Source: an uncultured Flavobacteriaceae bacterium (GTDB lineage Bacteria > Bacteroidota > Bacteroidia > Flavobacteriales > Flavobacteriaceae). Taken from it: 64,000 bases of DNA. Below are positions 1 to 8,533 of the stretch, piece after piece (position 1 is the stretch's first letter; the number at the start of each line of letters is the position of its first letter). The stretch lies in the NCBI GenBank assembly GCA_913052585.1, contig CAJXEB010000002.1, positions 18,978 to 82,977 on the forward strand, given 5' to 3'. The notes below the pieces were generated by a model that saw nothing but the letters and a program-made list of their open reading frames with translations, did not search any database and was not told where the DNA came from. Made by a program: the position numbers and the translations under genes.

Positions 1-28
1 ATACGGGAAAGAAAATCCTGAAAATAAA

Positions 29-517
29 GTGAGAATTACAACTACTTATGGAATTATAGATATCGAATTATTTAAGGATACTCCCATACATAGAGCAAAT
101 TTTATTTATTTGGTGAAACAAAAATATTTTAATAATACGTTTTTACATAGAGTTGTCCCTGATTTTATCATACAAGCGGGGAGTAGTGATTTAAAATCTA
201 CATTTAAAAAAAGAGCAGTGATAGGAAGTAACTATAGATTGCCTTATGAAAAAGGCAATGGAAAACTTCATAGTTACGGAACTGTATCTGGAGCTAAAGA
301 ATACCGTGAAAATCCTGATAAAAAAACATCCCCTTTTGAGTTCTTTATATATTTAGGTCCTAACACCAGTAACAAACACCTTAATGGAAATTACACCATT
401 TATGGTAAAGTTATAAAAGGTATGGAGGTAGTTGAAGTACTTTCAGAATTACCTTCAGATGATGAAGATTGGCCATTAAACAACATTTATATTTCCGCAG
501 AAATTATCAAAAATTAA
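29..517 (+). CDS. Cyclophilin-type peptidylprolyl isomerase, probably 5'-truncated by the window edge
   Basis: Cyclophilin-like motifs (FLHRVVPDFIIQAGS, YGKVIKGMEVV). GTG 'start' at 29 is preceded by in-frame open codons back to the window edge. Confidence 0.8.
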   Translation: MRITTTYGIIDIELFKDTPIHRANFIYLVKQKYFNNTFLHRVVPDFIIQAGSSDLKSTFKKRAVIGSNYRLPYEKGNGKLHSYGTVSGAKEYRENPDKKTSPFEFFIYLGPNTSNKHLNGNYTIYGKVIKGMEVVEVLSELPSDDEDWPLNNIYISAEIIKN

Positions 518-1134
518 TTTTTCATTTCTTCTTTACTATACAAATTTGGTAATGATAATTTAAAAAATACAGCTAATAATCGTATTGCAATTACAATTCC
601 TCCAGCTATAAAAACAACAATATTATTTGGTATTGGCGTGTATTGTAAAATAAAATAAGCTGAAGCACCAGCTATACAGGCAGTCGCATAAATTTCTTTT
701 CTGAATATTATTGGAATTTCAGTACATAAAATATCTCTTATCACTCCACCAAAACAAGCAGATAATGTTCCCAAAGCAATACAAATTAAAGGTGAAAAAC
801 CAGCGTTTATTCCTTTTTCTACTCCTATAACGGTATAAAATGCAATACCGATGGTGTCAAATAAAAACAGGGACTTACGAACATAGCTCAATTTTTTTCT
901 AAATATTATTGCTAGAACCGTAGCACCCGCAATAACATATATAAATCGTAAATCGTACATCCAAAATATGGGAGCATCTATTAAAACATCTCTTAAAGTC
1001 CCTCCACCTACAGCAGTAACAAATGCTATAATAAAAACACCAAATGGATCCATTCTTTTTTTGACAGCAGTTAATACTCCTGATATTGAAAATGATAGTG
1101 TTCCTAATATGTCAATAATTAAAAATAAACTCAC
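514..1134 (-). CDS. TRIC-type / UPF0126 membrane protein (YicG-like)
   Basis: Two-fold repeated GGGTLRD / GGVIRD glycine-rich motifs in a multi-TM protein; GTG start. Confidence 0.85.
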   Translation of the reverse strand: MSLFLIIDILGTLSFSISGVLTAVKKRMDPFGVFIIAFVTAVGGGTLRDVLIDAPIFWMYDLRFIYVIAGATVLAIIFRKKLSYVRKSLFLFDTIGIAFYTVIGVEKGINAGFSPLICIALGTLSACFGGVIRDILCTEIPIIFRKEIYATACIAGASAYFILQYTPIPNNIVVFIAGGIVIAIRLLAVFFKLSLPNLYSKEEMKN

Positions 1135-1351
1135 ATGCTTTGGGTATAATAGTTATAATATTCAAGAATAATGTCTAAAAACTGACGGTTGTATAATTCC
1201 GATTTTATTTCCAATACACTTTCTACTTTATCTCTTAGTATTTTTAATGTTTTAAAATCGTTAGATCTCTTTGCAATTAAATATGGTAAATATACAATGA
1301 GTAAAATATTAACGGTAAAAACAACAAAGATTTAAGCACTACAAAAAACAT
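1131..1351 (-). pseudogene. Small membrane-protein-like ORF or frameshifted remnant upstream of the TRIC gene
   Basis: Minus frame open 1331-1131 encodes IFVVFTVNILLIVYLPYLIAKRSNDFKTLKILRDKVESVLEIKSELYNRQFLDIILEYYNYYTQSM* with no ATG/GTG/TTG near its 5' end. An ATG at 1351 opens a different frame (MFFVVLKSLLFLPLIFYSLYIYHI*). Its TGA overlaps the TRIC GTG start. Confidence 0.4.
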
Positions 1352-1587
1352 AAACAAACTTGTTTTATATTTAAGGTCTTTCAAACCCTTTTGCAAAAAT
1401 AGTATTTAATACGAGAAGCAGTATTTATTAAACAAAATAATTGAAAATGGATAGTATTTGAAAAGACTATCCTCATTATGACAATTCAGAACTTAAATTT
1501 TACAGTTGAGTCATTTAATGTTTTAAGAATGATATTCTGATCGCATATTTGTACCAGAATTAATACTAACATTTAAATAAACTCATT

Positions 1588-2016
1588 ATGAAAACTATTC
1601 TATTTACAATTACATTAGCTTTAACAAGTCTTATTTTAACTGCTCAAACTTCAACAGATGAAAGTATTGAAGGAACTTCACTTACCGTTACCGTTTCATT
1701 AAATGGAACTGGAGGACATATTTTACTTTCTTTACATAATGAAGATTCTTTTATGAAAAACCCTTTAGATGCTTCAAGTAGTGAAATAAAAGATGGCAAA
1801 GCAATATTTACTTTTACAGATTTAGAGCCAGGTGAATATGCATTAGTAGCACTACACGATAAAAACGATAATAAAAGAATGGATTTCGAACCAACTGGAA
1901 GGCCAAGTGAAGCATTTGGGATTTCAAACAATGTAATGCTAATGGGCCCTCCTCAGTGGAATGATGCTAAATTTGAATTAGGTGTAACATCATTAGATAT
2001 GGAAATAAGATTATAA
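1588..2016 (+). CDS. DUF2141-like secreted protein
   Basis: Signal peptide; DUF2141-like motifs (ALVALHDKNDNKRMDFEPTGRPSEAFGISNN). Confidence 0.8.
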   Translation: MKTILFTITLALTSLILTAQTSTDESIEGTSLTVTVSLNGTGGHILLSLHNEDSFMKNPLDASSSEIKDGKAIFTFTDLEPGEYALVALHDKNDNKRMDFEPTGRPSEAFGISNNVMLMGPPQWNDAKFELGVTSLDMEIRL

Positions 2017-2042
2017 AATTCATACTCTCAAACTCTCAAATG

Positions 2043-2078
2043 AAGCCAGTTAATTTAATTATTGACTGGCTTTTTTTT
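2043..2078 (+). terminator. Rho-independent terminator
   Basis: AAGCCAGT...ACTGGCTT stem followed by a T-tract. Confidence 0.8.
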
Positions 2079-2123
2079 ATGATACAATTTTAATTTAACT
2101 ATAAGGTTAATTGATAATTTTAT

Positions 2124-2131
2124 TATCTTTG
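2124..2131 (+). promoter_or_regulatory. Bacteroidota -7 box TATCTTTG
   Basis: Matches TAnnTTTG, 10 nt upstream of the ATG at 2142. Confidence 0.5.
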
Positions 2132-2141
2132 ATACAAATAA

Positions 2142-3089
2142 TTGATTATGACTATTACACAATTAAAGTACGTTTTAGCGGTAGCAGAACATCAAAACTT
2201 CACTAAAGCAGCTGAGCATGTATTTGTCACTCAACCTACGTTAAGTATGCAAATTCAAAAATTAGAAGAAGAATTAAGTATTTTAATTTTCGATAGAAGT
2301 AAAAAGCCAATTGAACTAACAGAAGTTGGAAAAAAAATTGTGAATCAAGCCAGAAACATTGTTAATGAATCTGAGCGAATGCAAGATGTGGTAGATCAAG
2401 AAAAAGGATTTATTGGAGGAGATTTTAGATTAGGAATTATTCCTACCATAATGCCTACACTATTGCCCATGTTTTTAAAAAACTTCACAAATAAATATCC
2501 TAAAGTTCATTTAAAAATTGAAGAACTTACCACATCCGAGATCATTACTAAATTAAATGACGGTCATTTAGATGCCGCCATTGCAGCAACTCCTCTAGTA
2601 CAAGAAAAAATTAAAGAACGGGTGCTTTATTTTGAGCCCTTTGTAGGTTATGTACCTATAAGTCATCGTCTGAATACTAAAAAGAAATTAGACCGATCCG
2701 ATTTAGATATTAATGATATCCTCCTATTAGAAGACGGACATTGTTTTAGAGATGGAGTTATTAATATATGTAAATCTTTAAAAAAAAATGCACCAACAGA
2801 TTCGTTTCAGTTAGAAAGTGGAAGCTTTGAAACCTTAATTAAATTATCTAATGAAGGTTTTGGTATGACACTTCTTCCCTATCTAAACACTTTGGATATC
2901 CCAAAAGAAGAACAAAAAAAATATTTGCGATATTTCAATGAACCATCCCCAGCTAGAGAAGTAAGCTTATTATATAAAAAAAGTGAGTTAAAAATGCAGA
3001 TAATTGATTCGCTTTACGACATCATCGCTGGTGTTATAAGAGGTGCTATTGCTTTTCAAGATATTAAAGTAATAAGTCCTCTCAAATAA
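2142..3089 (+). CDS. LysR-family transcriptional regulator, OxyR-like
   Basis: N-terminal MTITQLKYVLAVAEHQNFTKAAEHVFVTQPTLSMQIQKLEEEL HTH plus LysR substrate-binding domain. Confidence 0.88.
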   Translation: MIMTITQLKYVLAVAEHQNFTKAAEHVFVTQPTLSMQIQKLEEELSILIFDRSKKPIELTEVGKKIVNQARNIVNESERMQDVVDQEKGFIGGDFRLGIIPTIMPTLLPMFLKNFTNKYPKVHLKIEELTTSEIITKLNDGHLDAAIAATPLVQEKIKERVLYFEPFVGYVPISHRLNTKKKLDRSDLDINDILLLEDGHCFRDGVINICKSLKKNAPTDSFQLESGSFETLIKLSNEGFGMTLLPYLNTLDIPKEEQKKYLRYFNEPSPAREVSLLYKKSELKMQIIDSLYDIIAGVIRGAIAFQDIKVISPLK

Positions 3090-3108
3090 TAATATTTAAT
3101 TAAAAAAG

Positions 3109-3138
3109 TAAAAAAACCCTCGATTGAGGGATTTTTTT
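3109..3138. terminator. Bidirectional terminator
   Basis: AAAAAACCCTC GATT GAGGGATTTTTTT between convergent genes. Confidence 0.8.
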
Positions 3139-3334
3139 ATGAATTTAAATAAATTAAACATTGATTTAATTGTGGTTTCTCTTCAAGTAAGCCATTTACC
3201 CAAATTTTTAATTCCTCTATCTCATGGGGAAGTAAGCGGGTTAATGCTTTTTTTAACTCGATACAGAAAAGATTAACGTCAAAACTTACTTTATTAAGTA
3301 CAGCCTTGGTGTAATCAAACATTGCTCTAGCCAT
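3137..3334 (-). CDS. Small conserved hypothetical protein
   Basis: 65-aa ORF with coding-like composition, served by the shared bidirectional terminator. Confidence 0.6.
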   Translation of the reverse strand: MARAMFDYTKAVLNKVSFDVNLFCIELKKALTRLLPHEIEELKIWVNGLLEEKPQLNQCLIYLNS

Positions 3335-3514
3335 TTTTAGAATATTGGGTTAAGTATTTTTAAAGTATAGGCGATTTTTTTTATTAGTTTCAGTTTAAAG
3401 GTAATAATAAAATGCAATATAAATTTCCTTTTGTTAATAAGTTTAGTATTTATTTAACCTTGTTTTTTCGGATTAACTGCCTATATATCTGTTAAAACTG
3501 AGTGTTTATAGGGT

Positions 3515-3970
3515 TTATGGTTTCACTTTTACGGTCCATTCAAATTCAAAAACAGAAACTACGATTCCATCTTCATTCACTCCTTCCGATTTCATCCAAC
3601 AGGTTTTTCCTTCGCCACTAGCTACGGTATCCTTTATAGCCTGTTTTATCAACTCACCATCATTACAAGTAAACGTAATCCTCCCTGTTGCTTTCTTTAA
3701 AAAAGTAGCTTTATTATTAGCAACTAACATCGATATCTTTTTGTTGGAATCCTCAATACAACTCATTAGCATAGCACCTGTACTTAGTTCTGCAGCCATC
3801 CCCTGCACAGCCCAAAATAAAGATTTAAATGGATTTTGACTGATCCATCGATGCTTCACTTTAACGGTACAAGTATCTTTACTAATAGATTTTACACGAA
3901 TTCCTAACCAATAAACAGAAGGCAATTTAAAAAAAGTAAAAGCGGTAATTTTTTTTGGAGTAATTGGCAT
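3515..3970 (-). CDS. DUF4442-like hotdog-fold protein
   Basis: Pattern FKSLFWAVQGMAAELSTGAMLMS with basic core KVKHRWISQNPF. Confidence 0.8.
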   Translation of the reverse strand: MPITPKKITAFTFFKLPSVYWLGIRVKSISKDTCTVKVKHRWISQNPFKSLFWAVQGMAAELSTGAMLMSCIEDSNKKISMLVANNKATFLKKATGRITFTCNDGELIKQAIKDTVASGEGKTCWMKSEGVNEDGIVVSVFEFEWTVKVKP

Positions 3971-4170
3971 ATATATAATTTTAAGCGAAGATATTGAAAA
4001 AAAAACGACTCTTAATCTAATATAATTTATATTTTAAATATGAAAAATATGAATTACACAATTTTCAATAAAAAACATATTCTTCTGTATATTAATTACT
4101 TACATTATTAAGTGTGTTAAATATATGTTAATTATAGTACTATGCGTAACAAAGTACCATCTTAAAGACA

Positions 4171-4178
4171 TATATTTG
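4171..4178 (+). promoter_or_regulatory. Bacteroidota -7 box TATATTTG
   Basis: Matches TAnnTTTG, about 20 nt upstream of the ATG at 4198. Confidence 0.5.
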
Positions 4179-4197
4179 TATAAGAAATTAATAGACA

Positions 4198-4686
4198 ATG
4201 GATACTACTATATCAGAAAATCAAAAAAATGTGGCTAGCTTAATGCACCTTTCAACTTTTAGTAAGTTCTTTTTCCCTTTCGGAAATTTTATAGCTCCTT
4301 TATTATTATGGACCTTTAATAAAGAACACCAATTTGTAGAAGAACATGGAAGAGAAGCAATCAACTTCCAATTAAGCATCTTTATTTATTCATTAATAAT
4401 AGGTTTAATATGCCTTCCGTTTGTATTAATTTTTGCAACCGACTTTGTATCCTTAATTGATGCCATCGATCATACGGTTGGAAATGTATCATTACATGAT
4501 GCGAAAAATCTTTCAGGTTATGTAGTCATCATATTTATTGCTGCCATTTTACTTTTCGGATTATTTGTTTTCGAATTTTACGCAGTAATTTCAGCAACCA
4601 TCGCAGCATCAAAAGGAAATGCTTATAAATACCCATTTAGTATATCATTCATCAAAACAACACCCCAACCTCAAGTAATTGAATAG
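4198..4686 (+). CDS. DUF4870-like membrane protein
   Basis: Motifs NVASLMHLSTFSKFFFPFGNFIAPLLLW and EEHGREAINFQLS. Confidence 0.85.
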   Translation: MDTTISENQKNVASLMHLSTFSKFFFPFGNFIAPLLLWTFNKEHQFVEEHGREAINFQLSIFIYSLIIGLICLPFVLIFATDFVSLIDAIDHTVGNVSLHDAKNLSGYVVIIFIAAILLFGLFVFEFYAVISATIAASKGNAYKYPFSISFIKTTPQPQVIE

Positions 4687-4705
4687 GGAATAAATCAATC
4701 AAAAA

Positions 4706-4891
4706 ATGAACACGTTAATTAATTTAGTTTTAGCCATAGTTTTAAACTTTCTTTCTAATGGAACTAATCAACCAGACCTAGCTCAATTTACATTTAATCA
4801 TTCTGTAAAAGAAGCTAAGAATCAAAGTTATCAACTAGAAGACCTTAGGTCTCATTATTTAATCACTAAAGAAGAAGTAAATAAAATTTAG
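4706..4891 (+). CDS. Small hypothetical protein
   Basis: 61-aa ORF between the DUF4870 and PadR genes, same strand. Confidence 0.5.
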   Translation: MNTLINLVLAIVLNFLSNGTNQPDLAQFTFNHSVKEAKNQSYQLEDLRSHYLITKEEVNKI

Positions 4892-4919
4892 TGATAATCA
4901 ATTAAAAGGAACACATGAA

Positions 4920-4994
4920 ATGAGTATGTTAAAATTTTTCACACTCAAGGAGATTACCAATTGCGAACAGCATGTGACCATTAAAAAACAATAA
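4920..4994 (+). CDS. Candidate 24-aa small ORF (or gene remnant)
   Basis: ATG AGT ATG TTA AAA ... CAA TAA, encoding MSMLKFFTLKEITNCEQHVTIKKQ*, ending 10 nt before the padR-like ATG. Confidence 0.3.
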   Translation: MSMLKFFTLKEITNCEQHVTIKKQ

Positions 4995-5004
4995 ATAAAG
5001 ACAC

Positions 5005-5343
5005 ATGAAAATTGAAAACACAAAAGCTCAAATGCGAAAAGGAGTCTTGGAGTATTGTATCTTATCCATATTAAGAGATGGAGAAGCTTATACCTCAGAC
5101 ATACTAGAGACCCTAAAAGACGCAAAAATGCTTGTGGTAGAAGGAACTATTTATCCTTTGCTAACACGTCTTAAAAACGCAGGATTGTTAGCCTATCGCT
5201 GGGAAGAATCTACCAGCGGACCACCACGAAAGTATTATGCACTTACCGAAACCGGAAAATTATTTTTAAGCGAATTAAATACTACCTGGAGTGAATTACA
5301 ACAGGCTGTAAAAAAAGTAACACGAGAAAAATCAAAGAAATGA
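5005..5343 (+). CDS. PadR-family transcriptional regulator
   Basis: MRKGVLEYCILSILRDGEAYTSDILETLKDAKMLVVEGTIYPLLTRLKNAGLL, then winged-helix GPPRKYYALTETGK. Confidence 0.92.
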   Translation: MKIENTKAQMRKGVLEYCILSILRDGEAYTSDILETLKDAKMLVVEGTIYPLLTRLKNAGLLAYRWEESTSGPPRKYYALTETGKLFLSELNTTWSELQQAVKKVTREKSKK

Positions 5344-7094
5344 ACAAGACAGTAAACATAAATTTAGCAGGTACATTTTTTCATATAGATGAAGATGCTT
5401 TTGCAAAGCTTACCAGATATCTTGACGCTATACGTCGTTCTTTTTCAGATCCAAATGGACAAGACGAAATAATAAAAGATATTGAGGCGCGCATTTCTGA
5501 ACTCTTCTCTGAAAAAATAAACGACACATCCCAAGTAATTACTATAAAGGAATTAGACGAAGTAATTGCTGTAATGGGACAACCAGAAGATTATATGGTA
5601 GATGAAGAAATCTTTGAAGATGCTTCACCAAATCAAAAAAGTCAATCAAGAAGTCAGTCTTCTCACAAACAGTTGTTTAGAGATGAAGACAATAAATTCA
5701 TCGCAGGGGTTTCCTCTGGTTTAGGACATTATTTTAGTGTCGATGCAATTTGGATTCGTTTGGCTTGGATCGCATCTGTATTATTAGGTTTTGGTGCTCC
5801 AGTACTGGTATACATCCTTTTATGGATTTTAATTCCTGAAGCTTTAACAACTTCAGATAAAATAAAAATGAATAGAGAGCCTGTAAATATCTCGAACATC
5901 GAAAAAAAAATTAAAGAAGAACTTAAAAATGCTTCCGATAAAATAAAAGATGTCGACTATGATAAATATAAGGACAATGCACAAAAAGGAGCAAATAGTT
6001 TTTTTAGTACCGTCGGTAAAATATTCGCAGGTATATTTAGCGTGTTTGGTAAATTCTTTGGAATATTATTAATTATCATATCACTTTCAACAATTGTTGG
6101 ACTTATAGTTGGTTTATTTACAGCTGGAACCTTTGGAATGGTATGGGGCGGTCATGAAGTTTTTGATTACTCATCCATCGTATTAGCAGATAACTTCCCG
6201 TTTTGGCTAATATCACTATTGGTATTTTTAATGGTTGGAATTCCGTTCTTTGCACTTTTTATTTTAGGTTTAAAACTATTAATCACTAATTTAAAATCAA
6301 TAGGTCCGACAGCAAAAATTGTCCTGTTTGTTGTTTGGATATTTTCTATCATTGGTTTAAGTGTTTTAGGTGTAAAACAAGCAACAGAGCAAGCTTATGA
6401 TGGAGACTATATAACTGAAAATAGGATTCCAATTAAAGCTAACGATACGCTAAAATTACAAATGATTAGCAATAATCGTTATGAATATAATGCTACAAGA
6501 AGTGGCAGTTTTTATTTAAAAGCAGACGAAGAGGGTAACAAAATTATTTATTCAAGCGATATAAGACTGATTGTACGTTCAACAAACGATTCTACCGCAA
6601 AAGTATTTATAGAACATAAGGCAGAAGGCAGCTCTTTTGATAATGCAAAACAAAGAGCAGAAGCCATTGATTATGAATATACATTTAACAATAATACATT
6701 AACTTTAAATAGTTATTTCACCACTGACATCGCTAATAAGTATAGAGAGCAAGAAGTTGAAGTGGTATTGTATTTACCTTTAGGAACCGTATTATTTGCA
6801 GATAATAACACTTATAGTTATCATTCAAACAGTTCGCGATATAATGATATTTTAAGAAATGGAGATGAAGAAAAACATTTACTAATTCAAAAATCTAAAA
6901 CTATTTGTTTGGATTGCCCAAAATCAAGTTCTTTAAAGTATAATTCAGAAGGTGAAACTTGGGAACTTGAGGTAAATAATGACTTTGATGAAAAAGAAGA
7001 AGGGAATCATATTATTATTGATGAAGATGGAGTAAATATTAAAATTACAGATAAGGATGATACTGTGAAAGTTAAAATTGGAAACAATAATTAA
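5340..7094 (+). CDS. PspC-domain membrane protein
   Basis: PspC motif LFRDEDNKFIAGVSSGLGHYFSVDAIWIRLAWIASVLLGFGAPVLVYILLWILIPEA; ATGA overlap with the padR-like gene. Confidence 0.9.
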   Translation: MNKTVNINLAGTFFHIDEDAFAKLTRYLDAIRRSFSDPNGQDEIIKDIEARISELFSEKINDTSQVITIKELDEVIAVMGQPEDYMVDEEIFEDASPNQKSQSRSQSSHKQLFRDEDNKFIAGVSSGLGHYFSVDAIWIRLAWIASVLLGFGAPVLVYILLWILIPEALTTSDKIKMNREPVNISNIEKKIKEELKNASDKIKDVDYDKYKDNAQKGANSFFSTVGKIFAGIFSVFGKFFGILLIIISLSTIVGLIVGLFTAGTFGMVWGGHEVFDYSSIVLADNFPFWLISLLVFLMVGIPFFALFILGLKLLITNLKSIGPTAKIVLFVVWIFSIIGLSVLGVKQATEQAYDGDYITENRIPIKANDTLKLQMISNNRYEYNATRSGSFYLKADEEGNKIIYSSDIRLIVRSTNDSTAKVFIEHKAEGSSFDNAKQRAEAIDYEYTFNNNTLTLNSYFTTDIANKYREQEVEVVLYLPLGTVLFADNNTYSYHSNSSRYNDILRNGDEEKHLLIQKSKTICLDCPKSSSLKYNSEGETWELEVNNDFDEKEEGNHIIIDEDGVNIKITDKDDTVKVKIGNNN

Positions 7095-7111
7095 TCAAAA
7101 AACAAATCAAA

Positions 7112-7828
7112 ATGAAATCAATCAAAACCCTTTTATTATTAGTACTCGTTGCCTCGATAACATCATGTCATTTTGACTTAGGTCACGAAAATGGAAATGG
7201 AAATGTAACTACTCAGGAAAGAGCAGTGAATCAAGATTTTGACAAAGTAAGAGGTTCCAGTGGTATTGATATTTACCTAACGGAAGGTTCCGAAAATAAA
7301 ATCGTTGTGGAAGCAGATGAGAATTTAATAGATCTTATTGAAACGATTGTTACAAACGGTAAATTAATTATCCGTTCTTCAAAAAACATTGGAAGATCTA
7401 AAGCTAAAAAAGTTCATGTAACTTTCATTAAATTATCGAGTATAGAAGCTAGTAGCGGAGCAGATATTATTGGGAAATCGGTGATTAAAAATGAAACAAT
7501 TAACTTGGATTGTAGTAGTGGAGCAGATTTAGAAGTTGAAGTCTTTGCAAAAGAATTATACGCAGAAACAAGTAGTGGTGCAGATTTAGATGTCTCTGGT
7601 AAAGCGTCAGCTATGTATGCAAATGCTTCTAGTGGAAGTGAATTAAATGCAAAGAATCTTAATACGATAACCTGTAATGCAAAAGCATCAAGTGGTGCCG
7701 ATATTATTGTTACTGTACAAGATAAAATAAATGCCAAAGCTTCTAGTGGTGGCGATATTCGTTATTATGGAGACCCTGTTTCGGTTACCAAAAAAGATGG
7801 AAAAACTGGGAATATTAGAAAAATGTAA
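7112..7828 (+). CDS. DUF2807 (head-GIN) lipoprotein
   Basis: Lipobox-like SITSC; repeated ASSGADI motifs typical of a beta-solenoid head-GIN domain. Confidence 0.9.
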   Translation: MKSIKTLLLLVLVASITSCHFDLGHENGNGNVTTQERAVNQDFDKVRGSSGIDIYLTEGSENKIVVEADENLIDLIETIVTNGKLIIRSSKNIGRSKAKKVHVTFIKLSSIEASSGADIIGKSVIKNETINLDCSSGADLEVEVFAKELYAETSSGADLDVSGKASAMYANASSGSELNAKNLNTITCNAKASSGADIIVTVQDKINAKASSGGDIRYYGDPVSVTKKDGKTGNIRKM

Positions 7829-7847
7829 GTAAACTGAAATAGGTCTT

Positions 7848-8339
7848 ATGAAAATTAAAAATATATTTTATTGCTTATTATTTCCCGTATCGTTTGTAAA
7901 TGCACAAATTGCAGAAGATAATATTTTGTTTATTCAACTTCAAGAAATGGATAACATTGTATTTGAAGAAGGTTTTAATAAATGTAATTTGAAAGATTTA
8001 GAAAAAACCTTGCATTCAGAATTTGAATTTTATCACGATGTTGGTGGAGTAGGAATGAAAGAGGATTTTATGAAAAATATGAAATCTAATATTTGTTCTT
8101 CTCCAGATCGTAAGCCTATTAGAAAAGTTGTAGAAGGAAGTATTCAAGTATTTCCATTGTATGATCAGGGAACCCTTTATGGAGCCATCCAAAATGGATC
8201 GCATGAATTTTGGATAAAAGAACCCAATAAAGACCTTTATCAAACCGGACTTGCAAAATTCTCAACCACTTGGTTGTTAGTTGATGGTGAATGGAAAATG
8301 AAAAATGTTTTAAGTTTTGATCACAGTCCTGTGCATTAA
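7848..8339 (+). CDS. SnoaL/NTF2-like (DUF4440-type) secreted protein
   Basis: Signal peptide; FEFYHDVGGVGMKEDFMKNM and KFSTTWLLVDGEWKMKNVLSFDHSP. Confidence 0.8.
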   Translation: MKIKNIFYCLLFPVSFVNAQIAEDNILFIQLQEMDNIVFEEGFNKCNLKDLEKTLHSEFEFYHDVGGVGMKEDFMKNMKSNICSSPDRKPIRKVVEGSIQVFPLYDQGTLYGAIQNGSHEFWIKEPNKDLYQTGLAKFSTTWLLVDGEWKMKNVLSFDHSPVH

Positions 8340-8383
8340 TAAATAAAATAGTCAAGAATATGAGGTCAATTAAATCTAATTCT

Positions 8384-8391
8384 TATATTTG
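8384..8391 (+). promoter_or_regulatory. -7 box TATATTTG of the trp operon
   Basis: Matches TAnnTTTG; ends only 8 nt before the leader-peptide ATG at 8400. No clear -33 TTG. Confidence 0.55.
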
Positions 8392-8399
8392 TACCCATA

Positions 8400-8465
8400 A
8401 TGAAAATTACAAATTTAAATAATAATTGGTGGCGCCCTTTACGAAAACAAATCGTGAACGGTTAA
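8400..8465 (+). CDS. trpL: trp leader peptide MKITNLNNNWWRPLRKQIVNG with tandem Trp codons
   Basis: 21-codon ORF with TGG TGG at 8427-8432, upstream of a terminator hairpin and trpE. Confidence 0.85.
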   Translation: MKITNLNNNWWRPLRKQIVNG

Positions 8466-8517
8466 GCTATTTTACATATAAAAAATAAAGCCTACCTTCT
8501 CGGTAGGCTTTTTTTTT
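8460..8517 (+). promoter_or_regulatory. trp transcription attenuator (antiterminator 8460-8496, terminator 8488-8517)
   Basis: Terminator AAGCCTACC-TTCTC-GGTAGGCTT + T8. Alternative pairing GGU..GC.UAUUUU (8460-8473) with AAAAUA..GC..ACC (8482-8496) would exclude the terminator. Confidence 0.8.
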
Positions 8518-8533
8518 GTTCAAAAATTAAAAG

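Noticed and set aside
968-1171. 67-aa plus-strand ORF
   Set aside because: Antisense to the start of the TRIC-like gene; low-complexity translation with no recognisable domain.
7414-7737. 107-aa minus-strand ORF
   Set aside because: Antisense shadow of the repetitive DUF2807 coding sequence.
8428-8496. Pairing of GGTGG inside the Trp codons with CCTACC as the antiterminator
   Set aside because: Only about 5 bp with a wobble, and a ribosome stalled at the Trp codons would mask it, giving the wrong regulatory sign; the 8460-8496 pairing fits better.
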